A stretch of 64,000 bases of DNA from Variovorax sp. KK3 (GCF_001984055.1 NZ_LYVO01000012.1:43264-107263); one strand, 5' to 3'; shown: positions 37,721 to 47,560, counted from the stretch's first letter. The notes: generated by a model not told the origin, from the letters alone. A program made the numbers and translations.

Positions 37721-37954
37721 GTCGTCGCGCCTTGTCAGCGACCCGGAGAAGTCCAGGATGCCCGCGGCAGAGGAATGGTTGGTTCACGCTGTGGGTAACG
37801 AGAGGCAGGAACTGCTCCGGGGCCGGGAAATGGATGAAAACATGAGATGAATCGTTGGCTGGGGGCGTGCTCGGCGTGCACGGTGAGCCGTCTCAGTGGC
37901 AGGTCCTCCAACGATGGTTCCCGCGCGTGATCGCTCGAGTCGCCGCAGATCGCT

Positions 37955-39019
37955 TCATTCCGCCGCCAGCGGCTCCGCATCCCTCAGCCACGCATCCACC
38001 AGCGTGTACGACACCGCCAGCATCACCGGGCCCACGAAGATGCCCACCAACCCGAAGCCCAGCAGACCGCCGATCACGCCCGCGAAGATCAGCACCAGCG
38101 GCAGGTCGGCGCCGCGGCGGATGAGGATGGGGCGCAGGAAGTTGTCCATCGTGCCCACGATGACGGTCCACACGAGCAGAAAGACGCCCCAGCCGGTCGA
38201 GCCGCTCCAGAACACCCAGATCATGGCAGGCGCCAACACCAGCGTGGGCCCGACCTGCACGATGCACAGCATGAACATCACCGCGGTGAGCAGCGCCGCG
38301 AAGGGCACGCCGGCAATCGCGAGGCCGATGCCGCCCATCACCGCCTGAACGAAGGCGGTCACGCCCACGCCCAGCGCCACGCCGCGGATCGCCTTGCCGG
38401 CCAGGATCACCGCGTCTTCGCCCCGCTGGCCGCCCAGCTTGAAGCCGAAGCGGCGCACCACGGCGGCGGCCGACTCGCCGCTCGCGAACATCATCGCGGC
38501 GATGACCACCGTCAGCAGAAACTGCAGCGTCAGCGCGCCCAGCACGCCCGCCTGCGCGAAGAGCCAGGTCGTGACCTGCCGCGCATAGGGCGTGACCTTG
38601 GCTTCGAGGCCCGCCACGCCCGAGGCCATGAGGTCGTTCCAGGCGGCGACGATGCGCGGGCCCGCGAAGGGCAGGCGAGCCACCCAGTCGGGCAAGTGCG
38701 GCGGGCCCTGGCTGACCAGCGACCGGAACCAGGCCACCACCTCTTCCGCGTTGGCCGCGATGGTCGAGATGGCCAACGTGAGCGGCAGCACGAAGAGCAG
38801 GAGCAGGATGATCACCATGGCCAGCACGGCCAGCCAACGGCGCCTCCACAGCCGCGCCTGGATCCACAGGAAGGCCGGCCAGGTCGCGACCACCACCATG
38901 GCGGCCCAGATGGTCGCGCCCAGGAAGGGACGCAGGATCCACAGCGACGAGCCGATCAGCAGGGCCAGGGTCAGCACGCCGAAAGTGGTCTTGGCAAGGT
39001 CGGAGCGGGGGATGGACAT
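37955..39019 (-). CDS. AI-2E family transporter (YdiK-like permease)
   Basis: 354 aa with about eight membrane segments in the usual layout: two early spans, a soluble loop (about 85-140), then spans with GVALGVGVTAFVQAVMGGIGLAIAGVPFAALL and the FxGVIGGLLGFGLVGIFVGPVMLAV motif. The family is named for the AI-2 exporter TqsA, but most members have unknown substrates. The ATG at 39019 (MSIPRSD) was preferred over an upstream frame extension to 39118 that overlaps the ku promoter region. Confidence 0.88.
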   Translation of the reverse strand: MSIPRSDLAKTTFGVLTLALLIGSSLWILRPFLGATIWAAMVVVATWPAFLWIQARLWRRRWLAVLAMVIILLLLFVLPLTLAISTIAANAEEVVAWFRSLVSQGPPHLPDWVARLPFAGPRIVAAWNDLMASGVAGLEAKVTPYARQVTTWLFAQAGVLGALTLQFLLTVVIAAMMFASGESAAAVVRRFGFKLGGQRGEDAVILAGKAIRGVALGVGVTAFVQAVMGGIGLAIAGVPFAALLTAVMFMLCIVQVGPTLVLAPAMIWVFWSGSTGWGVFLLVWTVIVGTMDNFLRPILIRRGADLPLVLIFAGVIGGLLGFGLVGIFVGPVMLAVSYTLVDAWLRDAEPLAAE

Positions 39020-39180
39020 GGCTGGGCGTCGGTGCTGCGAAGCATCGCAGTGTGCGCGAAGTGGCGTGGTGTGGAACGTACACAACGCGGGGTGCCGATG
39101 ATCGTGTCCTATTCTCACATTCGCAAAAAGCTGGCATGCTGTTTTTCCCGCATTTGGCAGATGCTTGCCAGAGGACGTCC

Positions 39181-40089
39181 ATGGCTGCTCGTTCCATCGC
39201 CTCGCTGTCGCTCGGCTTCGGCCTGGTGTCGATTCCCGTGAAGCTCTACTCCGCCACCGAAAGCGCGTCGGCCGTGCGCTTCAACCTGCTGTCGAAGGAC
39301 GGCTCGCGGCTCAAGCAGCAGTACGTGTCCGAGAAGGACCAGTCGGTGGTGCCGCGCGCCGAGATGGTCAAGGGCTACGAGTTCGAGAAGGACCGCTACG
39401 TCATCTTCCAGCCCGAGGAACTCAAGGCGCTGGAGGAGGGTGGCAGCCACCTGATCGACATCGTGTCCTTCATTCCCGAGAAGGCGGTCGACCCGATCTT
39501 CTTCGACAAGACCTACTTCCTCGCGCCCGACAAGCGGGGCGGCAAGCCCTACAACCTGCTCAAGGCCGCCATGCAGGAAAGCGGCCGCTGCGCGCTGGCC
39601 CGCTGGGCCTGGAAGTCCAAGCAATACGTGGTGCAGGTGCGCGCCACCGACGACGGCCTGGTGCTGCAGCAGCTGCTCTTCTCCGACGAGGTGCGCTCGC
39701 AGAAGGACCTCGACATCGAACAGCTGCCGCCGCCCTCGGCTGCCGAACTCAAGCTCGCGCTCCAGCTCATCGAACAGATCTCGGCCGACGAATACGACCC
39801 GACCCTGTTCGAGGACGAGGAGAAGAAGCGCATCCTCGCAGCCATCGACGCCAAGATCGCCGGCGAGGAAGTGGTGGCCGTCGAGCATCCCGAAGACGCG
39901 CCCGGCGCGCAGGTCATCGACCTTACCGAGATGCTGCGCGCCAGCCTCGGCCGTGCCGCCAAGCCGGCTGCCAAGCCCGGCGCCAAGCAGCCGGCCGCTG
40001 CCGTCGAAAGCAAGGGCGCGAAGCGTGCCCCCCGGGTTGCCAAGGCGGCGGAAGACGCCCCACCGGCACGCGCGCGCATGAAGAAGTGA
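39181..40089 (+). CDS. ku: Ku, non-homologous end-joining DNA-end-binding protein
   Basis: 302 aa. The bacterial Ku core begins ARSIASLSLGFGLVSIPVKLYSATE and continues through RCALARWAWKSKQYVVQVRATDDGL to the dimerisation region, about residues 1-245. A lysine/alanine/proline-rich tail follows (about 255-302) that in other Ku proteins aids DNA binding and LigD recruitment. GAGGA lies 5 bases before the ATG at 39181, beside a TGGCA-N6-TGCCA inverted repeat (39155-39170). The stop overlaps the GTG start of the next gene, forming a three-gene end-joining operon with ligD. Confidence 0.95.
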   Translation: MAARSIASLSLGFGLVSIPVKLYSATESASAVRFNLLSKDGSRLKQQYVSEKDQSVVPRAEMVKGYEFEKDRYVIFQPEELKALEEGGSHLIDIVSFIPEKAVDPIFFDKTYFLAPDKRGGKPYNLLKAAMQESGRCALARWAWKSKQYVVQVRATDDGLVLQQLLFSDEVRSQKDLDIEQLPPPSAAELKLALQLIEQISADEYDPTLFEDEEKKRILAAIDAKIAGEEVVAVEHPEDAPGAQVIDLTEMLRASLGRAAKPAAKPGAKQPAAAVESKGAKRAPRVAKAAEDAPPARARMKK

Positions 40090-40946
40090 CGAACGACGAC
40101 GCTCCGCCACTCGAAAGCACGCACCCCTACACCCTGCGCGGCGTCCGGCAGATGCTGGGCCTGACGCGCCATGCCGTCTCCAAGCTGATCGAGCTGGGCT
40201 TCGTCGACCCGTCACGCGGCCCTGGCCGCGCCTGGCGCTTCTCGTTTCGCGACGTGGTGCTGCTGCGCTCGGCGCACGACCTGCGCGCGGCGCGGATCCC
40301 GACGCGGCAGATCCTGCGCACCCTTCGCCGCCTGCGCGACACGCTGCCGCCCGAGGCACCGGTGAACGGCCTGCGCATCACGGCGGTGGGCGACCGCATC
40401 ATCGTGCGCGAGGAGCATGCCCAGTGGGAGCCCGACACCGGCCAGCTCGTGATGGACTTCAGCGTGGCTCCCGCGACCGGCTCTGTGAGCTTCATCGCGC
40501 AGCGCCCGGTGGAGCATGCCGCCGCGCCGGCCGACGACATCGATACGCTGTTCGAGGCGGCCGAAGATTTGGAGTCCTCCGACCCCGAGGCCGCGCTGCA
40601 GGCCTACCGCCGCATCCTCGCGCAAGACCCGGCCCATGCCCACGCCTACCTGAACCTCGGCTTCATGCTCTGCGAGGCCGGCCGCAGCGGCGAGGCGGTG
40701 GCGCTGTACGACGAGGGCATCGCGCACTGCGCCGACGATCCGCTCATGCACTACAACCGCGCCGTCGCGCTCGAAGACGTGGGCCGCGTCAGCGATGCAC
40801 TCGCGGCCTACGAGGCCTGCCTGCGCCTGCAGCCCGACTTTGCCGACGCGCACCAGAACGCGGCCCTGCTCTATGCCCAAGCCGGGCAGAAGCAGATGGC
40901 CATCCGCCATTTCAGCGCCTTCCGGCGGCTGCAGCCACGGGGCTGA
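40086..40946 (+). CDS. MerR-like HTH + TPR protein within the NHEJ operon
   Basis: 286 aa from a GTG that overlaps the ku stop (GTGA). Residues about 10-85 are a MerR-type winged helix (YTLRGVRQMLGLTRHAVSKLIELGFVDPSRGPGRAWRFSFRDVVLLRSAHDLR). A middle beta segment follows (about 90-150), and about 155-285 hold three to four tetratricopeptide repeats (ALQAYRRILAQDPAHAHAYLNLGFML, EAVALYDEGIAHCADDPLMHYNRAVALEDVGR, ALAAYEACLRLQPDFADAHQNAALLYAQAG). ligD follows after 9 bases. Position suggests a regulator or scaffold for Ku/LigD repair. I know of no described function for this protein. Confidence 0.85.
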   Translation: MTNDDAPPLESTHPYTLRGVRQMLGLTRHAVSKLIELGFVDPSRGPGRAWRFSFRDVVLLRSAHDLRAARIPTRQILRTLRRLRDTLPPEAPVNGLRITAVGDRIIVREEHAQWEPDTGQLVMDFSVAPATGSVSFIAQRPVEHAAAPADDIDTLFEAAEDLESSDPEAALQAYRRILAQDPAHAHAYLNLGFMLCEAGRSGEAVALYDEGIAHCADDPLMHYNRAVALEDVGRVSDALAAYEACLRLQPDFADAHQNAALLYAQAGQKQMAIRHFSAFRRLQPRG

Positions 40947-40955
40947 CAGAGCGCC

Positions 40956-43481
40956 ATGGCTCGCCCCGATCCGCTCGCGACCTACAAGTCCAGGCGCAAC
41001 TTCGCGATCACGCCCGAGCCCGCCGAGGGCGGCCGGCCCGACGAGGCAGCGCGCCAGTTCGTGGTGCAGAAGCATTGGGCCAGCCGGCTGCACTACGACC
41101 TGCGGCTCGAACTCGACGGCGCCATGAAGAGCTGGGCCGTTCCGAAAGGCCCGAGCTACGACCGGCAGGTCAAGCGCATGGCCGTGCAGACCGAGGACCA
41201 TCCCATCTCGTACAACAGCTTCGAAGGCACCATTCCGCCGAAGCAGTACGGCGCCGGCAAGGTGCAGGTGTGGGACAAGGGCACCTGGGCGCCGGTCGGC
41301 GACCCGCACCAGGGCTATGCCAAAGGCGACCTCAAGTTCGACCTGCACGGCTACAAGCTGCGCGGCCGCTGGGTGCTGGTGCGCATCAAGGACAAGAGCG
41401 GCAAGGGCAACAGCTGGCTGCTGATCAAGGAGCGCGACGCCTACGAACGGCCGTCCGCCGAGTTCAGCGTGGTCGACGAGTTTCCCGACAGCGTGGCCGG
41501 GCTGCCCATGCCCGAGCGCCAGGCCGCGCCCGGCCCCGCCAAGGCTCCGGCACCGGCGGCGAAGAAAACGACGCGCGCCGGCAAGCGCGGCATGCCCGAG
41601 GGCGCGACTGCTGCAGCGCTGCCCGCCAAGCTCGCGCCGCCGCTCGCCACGCTGGTCGACGGGCCGCCGGCCCAGCCCGGCGACTGGGTCTACGAGATCA
41701 AGTTCGACGGCTACCGCATGCTCGCGCGCGTCGATGCAGACGGAGTGAAGCTCATCACCCGCAACGGGCACGACTGGAGCGAGCGCATGCCGCACCTGGT
41801 CAAGGCCGTGGCGCGCCTGAAGCTCGCGCCCTGCTGGCTCGACGGCGAAGTCGTGGTGCTGGGCGAGGGCGGCCGCACCGACTTCCAGTCGCTGCAGAAC
41901 GCCTTCGAAAGCAGCCGCACGCAGGACATCGAGTACTTCCTGTTCGACCTGCCGTACCACGACGGCCACGACCTGCGCGCCGTGCCGCTGATCGAGCGGC
42001 GCGAACTGCTGCGCGGCCTGCTCGCCAAGGCGCCCGAGGGCATCCACCTGAGCGAGGCCTTCGACGCCTCGCCGCGCGACATGCTGGCTTCGGCCTGCAG
42101 CATGGGCCTGGAAGGCATCATCGGCAAGCGCAAGGACAGCAGTTATTCGTCGCGTCGCTCGAAGGACTGGATCAAGCTCAAGTGCATCCGCCGGCAGGAG
42201 TTCGTGATCGGCGGCTACACCGAACCCAAGGGCTCGCGCCTGGGCATCGGCGCGCTGCTGCTCGGCGTGCATGACGAGCAGGGCGAGCTGGTCTACGCGG
42301 GCAAGGTCGGTACCGGCTTCGACGACCGCATGCTGCTCGACATGCACGCGCGCCTGCAGAAGATCGCGATCGACAAGCGCCCCTTCAAGGACAAGACCGA
42401 GGACGAGCGCCACGCCCACTGGGTCAAGCCCACGCTGGTCGCCGAGACCGCGTATTCCGAATGGACCACGGGCGGCCACATTCGCCACGGCGTGTTTCAT
42501 GCCCTGCGCAACGACAAACCGCCCAAAGCCATCGTGCGAGAACAGGCGGTGCACCTGCCGGAGGCCGATGCGGCGCCGCCGGTCGCGCAGCGGGCGCTGC
42601 CGGCGAAGCTGAAGATCACGAACCCCGAGCGTGTGATCGATGCCAAGAGCGGCGTCACCAAGGTCGAGCTGGCGCGCTTCTACGGCCTTATCGCGCCACT
42701 GATGATGGAGCACCTGAAAGGCCGCCCCGTGTCGCTGGTGCGCGCGCCCAACGGCATCGCCGGCGAGCTCTTCTTTCAGAAGCATCTGGGCAAAGGCAGC
42801 ATCGAGGGCATCCACGAACTCGACCCCGCCATCTGGCCCGGCCACGAGCAGATGATCGAAGTCGCCACGCCCGAGGGCCTGGTGTCGGCCGCGCAGATGA
42901 ACGTGATCGAGTTCCACACCTGGAACGCGGTGAAGACCGCCACCGCCAAGCCCGACCGCATGACCTTCGACCTCGACCCCGGCGAAGGTGTCGGCTGGCC
43001 AGCTGTGCAGCAGGGCGCCGAACTCGTGCGCGTGTTCCTGCAGGAGCTGGGACTCGAATCCTTCTGCAAGACCAGTGGCGGCAAGGGCCTGCACGTGGTG
43101 GTGCCGCTGCGCAAGCACTACGGCTGGGACCCGGTGAAGGATTTCTCCGAGGCCATCGTGCAGCACCTGTCGCGCACGCTGCCGAAGATGTTCGTCGCCA
43201 AGAGCGGGCCGCGCAACCGCGTGGGGCGCATCTTCATCGACTACCTGCGCAACGGCTTCGGCGCCACCACCGTCTGCGCCTGGTCGGCGCGCGCGCGTCC
43301 GGGGCTGGGCGTATCGGTACCGGTCGACTGGGCCGAAGTGCAGCAGCTCACGAGCGGCGCGCAGTGGACCGTGCAGAACATCCACACGCGGCTCGATCGG
43401 GGCAACGACCCTTGGAAGGCCTATGCGAAGTCGGCACAGGGGCTGGCCGCGGCCATGAAGGTGCTCGGGTTCAAGGCGTGA
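40956..43481 (+). CDS. ligD: Multifunctional DNA ligase D
   Basis: 841 aa with all three modules. An N-terminal 3'-phosphoesterase (about 20-170: HYDLRLELDGAMKSWAVPKGP, then TEDHPISYNSFEG and YGAGKVQVWD) is followed by an ATP-dependent ligase (about 230-545) with the nucleotidylated Lys249 in EIKFDGYR, DGEVV, and KDWIKLKC. A C-terminal polymerase/primase (about 560-835) has metal ligands Asp672/Asp674 in MTFDLDPGEG. The PE-LIG-POL order matches Pseudomonas LigD. It fills, trims and seals double-strand breaks with Ku. A 50-residue Ala/Pro/Lys linker joins PE and ligase. Confidence 0.96.
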   Translation: MARPDPLATYKSRRNFAITPEPAEGGRPDEAARQFVVQKHWASRLHYDLRLELDGAMKSWAVPKGPSYDRQVKRMAVQTEDHPISYNSFEGTIPPKQYGAGKVQVWDKGTWAPVGDPHQGYAKGDLKFDLHGYKLRGRWVLVRIKDKSGKGNSWLLIKERDAYERPSAEFSVVDEFPDSVAGLPMPERQAAPGPAKAPAPAAKKTTRAGKRGMPEGATAAALPAKLAPPLATLVDGPPAQPGDWVYEIKFDGYRMLARVDADGVKLITRNGHDWSERMPHLVKAVARLKLAPCWLDGEVVVLGEGGRTDFQSLQNAFESSRTQDIEYFLFDLPYHDGHDLRAVPLIERRELLRGLLAKAPEGIHLSEAFDASPRDMLASACSMGLEGIIGKRKDSSYSSRRSKDWIKLKCIRRQEFVIGGYTEPKGSRLGIGALLLGVHDEQGELVYAGKVGTGFDDRMLLDMHARLQKIAIDKRPFKDKTEDERHAHWVKPTLVAETAYSEWTTGGHIRHGVFHALRNDKPPKAIVREQAVHLPEADAAPPVAQRALPAKLKITNPERVIDAKSGVTKVELARFYGLIAPLMMEHLKGRPVSLVRAPNGIAGELFFQKHLGKGSIEGIHELDPAIWPGHEQMIEVATPEGLVSAAQMNVIEFHTWNAVKTATAKPDRMTFDLDPGEGVGWPAVQQGAELVRVFLQELGLESFCKTSGGKGLHVVVPLRKHYGWDPVKDFSEAIVQHLSRTLPKMFVAKSGPRNRVGRIFIDYLRNGFGATTVCAWSARARPGLGVSVPVDWAEVQQLTSGAQWTVQNIHTRLDRGNDPWKAYAKSAQGLAAAMKVLGFKA

Positions 43482-43593
43482 AGCCTTCGGCGCGTCCTTC
43501 GACATCGATCTGACGGACATTCCGGAACTGTTGGCACGCTGGTGCCACCCAGTGTGATCGCTTCGACACCGACGTCGTGCGAATCAAACCTGA

Positions 43594-44610
43594 ATGGATG
43601 CCTTGACTATGACGCCCGCCGAGTTTGCAAACCACCTGAAAGACATGGAGCGCTCATCGCAGTACGTGCGCTTCAAGAACGTCGACGACCCGTCGAGCGG
43701 CTCCACGCGGCGCGTGTTGGTCCTTGCCGGCGAAGAGCGGTACAGCGGGCCGTCCGCCGACGCGACGATGCGGCTCGACGTCGCGCTCGTCGAGGCCGCA
43801 AAGCAGGGCAGGCATGAAGAAGTGACGGCGCTGCTGGCGCATGGGGCGTCCGTCGGCTGCATGCTTGCGGATGGCACGGCGCTGACGTGGGCGGCGTCCA
43901 ACGGGCATCAGGACGTGGTCCGGGCATTGCTGGCCGCAGGCGCCGTGGTCGACAAGCCCTTGTTGAACGGTGCGACGCCGCTGCTGCTCGCGATCGAAAA
44001 TGGCCAAGTCGAGGTCGTGAAGGCCCTGTTGAATGCGAATGCCGAAGTTGACCTGCTCGGCGGCAATGGAACGACGACCCCTTTGACGACCGCCGTCGAC
44101 TACGGGCACCTCGAGATCGCCCAGTTGCTGCTCCAGGCCAAGGCCGAGGTCGACTTGGCATTGCCGACCGGGGTCACGCCGATGATCCTCGCCGCCCAGC
44201 AGGGCCATCTGCCGTTGGTCGAGGCGCTGCTGGAAGCAAAAGCCGATGCCGACCTGGCGACGCCGAACGAAGGCGCGACCCCGTTGATCGTTGCGGCGCA
44301 GAACGGGCATGGCCTGGTGGTCGAAGCGCTGTTGAAGGCGGGCGCCGACGTCGGCTTGGCGGCCGCGAACGGGGCGACGCCGCTCATCATGGCGACGCTC
44401 TGCGGGCACTTGGACGTCGTCGATCGCCTGTTGGCGGCGAATGCCGATGTGGACCAGGCAAACGGTGGAGACACGCCGCTCTGCCTGGCCCTTCGCGCCA
44501 GGCATGTCGAGATTGCCCGAGCGCTGTTGCGCAAGGGCGCCGATTCTCAAAGGGCCGTTGCGGCGGGCTTCGCTCCGCTCGACATCGCGTCGATCACGGA
44601 AGGCGAGTAG
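43594..44610 (+). CDS. Ankyrin-repeat protein
   Basis: 338 aa. A 65-residue N-terminal segment without known motif precedes about eight ankyrin repeats of 33 residues (about 65-330) with the usual G-TPL--A---GH--VV--LL-A-A-V pattern, for example ATPLIVAAQNGHGLVVEALLKAGADV. No signal peptide or membrane span is seen, so it is probably a cytoplasmic protein-binding scaffold. The ATG at 43594 was kept; a second in-frame ATG lies 15 bases on. It is 112 bases after ligD, and convergent with the glycine-zipper gene. Partner unknown. Confidence 0.85.
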   Translation: MDALTMTPAEFANHLKDMERSSQYVRFKNVDDPSSGSTRRVLVLAGEERYSGPSADATMRLDVALVEAAKQGRHEEVTALLAHGASVGCMLADGTALTWAASNGHQDVVRALLAAGAVVDKPLLNGATPLLLAIENGQVEVVKALLNANAEVDLLGGNGTTTPLTTAVDYGHLEIAQLLLQAKAEVDLALPTGVTPMILAAQQGHLPLVEALLEAKADADLATPNEGATPLIVAAQNGHGLVVEALLKAGADVGLAAANGATPLIMATLCGHLDVVDRLLAANADVDQANGGDTPLCLALRARHVEIARALLRKGADSQRAVAAGFAPLDIASITEGE

Positions 44611-44646
44611 CGAGCCGAAGGCGCGACGGACGTGGAGCGGCGCGTC

Positions 44647-45216
44647 CTAAGACCGCGCCTTCGTGGGAGGCGCATCGCGCCCATTGCTTGCCGGGTCGAG
44701 GATGCCGTCGTCGTCATCCGTGACGGGCACGCCGTAGTAGGTCCGGTCGGCGCGGCGCCATGCCGCTTCGGTCGCAGGGCGCGCTTCCGGCCATGCGAGG
44801 CTCGATGTTCCGCGGCGGGCCTCCCATTCCGCCGCCAAGGCGGGTTCGACGGCCGTGAAGTCGGCGTCGCGCTGCGCGCGGACCGACCAGCCCAGTTCGT
44901 AGGCGGGGCCGTAGTCGTCGTAAGGCCGGCCGGCATCGTAGTAGGCCTCCTTGCTGTAGTTCTCGCGCCAGTAGGCGTCTTCCATGGTCGGGTTGACGTT
45001 CTCCGCCGCGGCCTTGCCGCCCATGGCGCCCACCACGGCACCGGTCAGCAGCCCGGCCACCATGCCGGCCGGCCCGGCCAGCGCGCCGGCCGCAGCGCCT
45101 GCGATGGCTCCGCCCGCGGCGCCAAGGCCCGTGCCCACGGGGTGGGCGCCCGGCTCGTTGGTGATCGGGTCACGGTTCGGCGCGCCGTTGCCCAGTTGTC
45201 CGTCGTCTGTTGCCAT
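44647..45216 (-). CDS. Glycine-zipper-containing hypothetical protein
   Basis: 189 aa. Residues about 28-70 are an Ala/Gly-rich stretch with GxxxG spacing (GTGLGAAGGAIAGAAAGALA...GAVVGAMGGKAAA), a glycine zipper that may insert in membranes. The rest is acidic and aromatic (NPTMEDAYWRENYSKEAYYDAGRPYDDYGPAYELGW), a pattern I recall in stress-associated proteins of betaproteobacteria. The N-terminus lacks a cleavable signal. Function unknown. Confidence 0.75.
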   Translation of the reverse strand: MATDDGQLGNGAPNRDPITNEPGAHPVGTGLGAAGGAIAGAAAGALAGPAGMVAGLLTGAVVGAMGGKAAAENVNPTMEDAYWRENYSKEAYYDAGRPYDDYGPAYELGWSVRAQRDADFTAVEPALAAEWEARRGTSSLAWPEARPATEAAWRRADRTYYGVPVTDDDDGILDPASNGRDAPPTKARS

Positions 45217-45434
45217 GTCGGCTCCTTCGATGCCGCGCGCGGCGGCGATATTGAGGGCTCTTCGTCGAAGCGAGGTCGAAGAGAGAGGTGCAGATACGGT
45301 GATGGCGGGCGAACGCCAGGCGCGTCATCGCCGCCGGACGAGCGGTGTAGTCCTAAACCCAGAATCGACCATCGACGGCTGACGCGGCCGGCGCGGTGAT
45401 TGCGCCATGCCCGGCCCTCTCGGTGCCCCGGCCT

Positions 45435-46490
45435 TCAGTGCCGATGCGCGCTGCCGCGCGCGCGGCGGTAGTGATCGCCGAGCGCGTCGCGCCCCCAATC
45501 GCCCTCGAAGTCGCGCCACACGTTGTGGATGTGGTTGCCGCCCGAGTTGTCCCACTCGATCAGGAAGCGCGCGCCTTGGATGCGCCAGTAGTGCGGCTGG
45601 CCGCGTTCGGTGGCGCCGGCCCATCCGAAGCGAATGCCGTCGAGGCCGCCTGCGCGCACGCGCTCCAATCGCTGCTGGGCCAAAGACGATTCAGCCACCG
45701 AGGCGAGCGACTCGACGATGCGCAGCAACAAGGCTTGCTGCGCCGCATCCATGCCGCTGAAGGCGATGCCGACCGGCGCCAGCGGCTCGAGCAGGGCCGC
45801 ATTGCGCGTGACGATGTCGCCGAACGGCCGGTCGCTGAAGACGGCTTGTCTTCGCTGTGCCGCCGTGAGCGCATTCAGCAGCGCGAAGGCGCGGTCTTCC
45901 TCTTCGCCCAGCGCGCGCTCGCCTTTGCGCGGCCCACCCTGGGCGGCGATGTCGCGCGGCACCTGCGCCGGGTTCGCTCCCAGGAACTGCGGCAACGTCG
46001 CCACCACCTGACCATCGGCCAGCGTGAAGTGTAGCGACAGATGGTGGCCTTCGATGCGCCAGCCCCACGGCGCCTTGGCGTCCGGTGCGCCGAAGAATGC
46101 GAACGCGTAGTTCTCGGGATCGCGCGAGAAGCCGAAGGACTCGATCTCGCGCAGCGCGATCTCCAGCGCGATGATGGACTGCACCTTGACCAGCCCCGGC
46201 GCCGACAGCGCCGCTGCCAGCAGCGCCTGCGCCGCATCGCGCTGAGCCTTGTCCATGCTCTTGAACGCGATGCCGGGGCGGCTGCGCGGCGTGTAGTTCC
46301 AGTCGCCGCGCGCCTCCAGCGTGAGCGGTTGCAGCAACTGCGCTTGCTGCGGTGCCGGCGTCGCGTCCAGCAGCGCGCGCGCCGCGGTCGTCATGGCCTG
46401 CGCTGCGCGGCCCGTGTCTGCGGCAGCCAGGGGTGCCACGGCGAGCAGTGTCCAGCAGGTCATCCAGGCGGAGAGGGTGCGCAGCAGCAT
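45435..46490 (-). CDS. DUF3500 family secreted protein
   Basis: 351 aa. A signal peptide covers about residues 1-24 (LLAVAPLAAADT). The mature part is built of two halves with related phrases (RGDWNYTPRSRPGIAFKSMDKAQRDAAQALLAAAL and later PVGIAFSGMDAAQQALLLRIVES) and ends with HYWRIQGARFLIEWDNSGGNHIHNVWRDFEGDWGRD. These match the uncharacterised DUF3500 family. The heme- or metal-like His/Asp cluster near the end (EWDN..GNHIH) is notable. It diverges from the LysR gene. Role unknown. Confidence 0.82.
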   Translation of the reverse strand: MLLRTLSAWMTCWTLLAVAPLAAADTGRAAQAMTTAARALLDATPAPQQAQLLQPLTLEARGDWNYTPRSRPGIAFKSMDKAQRDAAQALLAAALSAPGLVKVQSIIALEIALREIESFGFSRDPENYAFAFFGAPDAKAPWGWRIEGHHLSLHFTLADGQVVATLPQFLGANPAQVPRDIAAQGGPRKGERALGEEEDRAFALLNALTAAQRRQAVFSDRPFGDIVTRNAALLEPLAPVGIAFSGMDAAQQALLLRIVESLASVAESSLAQQRLERVRAGGLDGIRFGWAGATERGQPHYWRIQGARFLIEWDNSGGNHIHNVWRDFEGDWGRDALGDHYRRARGSAHRH

Positions 46491-46593
46491 GGCGCCGATG
46501 CTGCAACGCGTGCCGAGCGGGAGTCCGAGAACAAACCCTGAATGGGCGTAGGAAGGCCCTGTTAGATTCCGTCACCGCCCGCCCTCGCTTGCC

Positions 46594-47532
46594 ATGGAAC
46601 TGCGCCAGCTCCTCTACTTCGTCCGCACTGTCGAACTCGGCAGCATGGGCCGTGCGGCCGTCGAACTGGAGCTGGTGCAGTCCGCGCTGAGCCAGCAGAT
46701 CAGCCGGCTGGAGAGCGAGCTTTCCACGCGCCTGCTGCAGCGCACCGCCAAGGGCGCGGTGCCGACCGAGGCCGGCCTGGCCTTCTTCCGCGAGGCACAG
46801 CTGACTTTGCGGCATGCCGACCAGGCCGCGCGCGTGGCCAAGCAGGCCCGGCTCACAGGCACCGTCAGCGTCGGCCTGGCGCCGACCACCGCGGCGGTGC
46901 TGGCCATGCCCTTCATGCGCGCGATGCGCGAGCGCTACCCCGACGTGCGCCTGCACATGGTCGAAAGCCTGTCGGGGCACCTGGGCACCATGCTCAATGC
47001 GCGCCAGCTCGACCTGGCCATCCTGTTCAGCGCCGCGGGCTCGAGGCGCTGGAGCGTGATGCCGCTGCTCGAAGAAAAGCTGCTCGTGATTCGCGCGCGC
47101 CGTCACATGTCGGCCAGCGCGGCGGCGAGCACCCGCAGCATCAGCACCGCACGCCTGGCCAAGCTGCCGCTGATCCTGCCCACCGGCACGCACGGCCTGC
47201 GCAGCGTCATCGATGCCGCGTTCGTGCGCGAAGGTATCCAGCCGCATCTGGTGGCCGAAATCGATTCGCTTGCCATGCTCATGGACACGGTGGACGCCGG
47301 CTTCGGCGCCACCGTGCAGCCGGGTGCGGCGGTCGGCCGCTGGAGCGATGCGGCCGAGCGCTTCCACATGGCGCCACTGGCTGACCGGGAGGCCCTGCGG
47401 CGCAACGCCGTGTGCAGCCTGTCGGACGACGAGCTCTCGCCGGCCGCGCTTGCCGCGCGCATCGTGCTGGCGGACACGGCGAAAGCGCTGGTGCAGGCGG
47501 GCATCTGGCCCGGCGCCGTGCTGGCCGCCTGA
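46594..47532 (+). CDS. LysR-family regulator, TcuR-like
   Basis: 312 aa. The N-terminal winged helix is MELRQLLYFVRTVELGSMGRAAVELELVQSALSQQISRLESEL, and the effector domain spans about 90-300. It resembles nitrogen-assimilation/Cbl-type LysR proteins that control tricarballylate genes in enterics (TcuR). It sits immediately before tcuA and tcuB in the same direction, and a perfect palindrome with the LysR T-N11-A spacing lies in the 136-bp gap, so control of the tcu operon is likely. Confidence 0.88.
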   Translation: MELRQLLYFVRTVELGSMGRAAVELELVQSALSQQISRLESELSTRLLQRTAKGAVPTEAGLAFFREAQLTLRHADQAARVAKQARLTGTVSVGLAPTTAAVLAMPFMRAMRERYPDVRLHMVESLSGHLGTMLNARQLDLAILFSAAGSRRWSVMPLLEEKLLVIRARRHMSASAAASTRSISTARLAKLPLILPTGTHGLRSVIDAAFVREGIQPHLVAEIDSLAMLMDTVDAGFGATVQPGAAVGRWSDAAERFHMAPLADREALRRNAVCSLSDDELSPAALAARIVLADTAKALVQAGIWPGAVLAA

Positions 47533-47560
47533 GCACCTACTGCGAACGACTCGACCGAAG

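Noticed and set aside
40212..43520. A leftward open frame of about 1,100 codons opposite ligD
   Set aside because: LigD motifs (KFDG, DLDP) fix the coding strand; the antisense frame is a composition effect.
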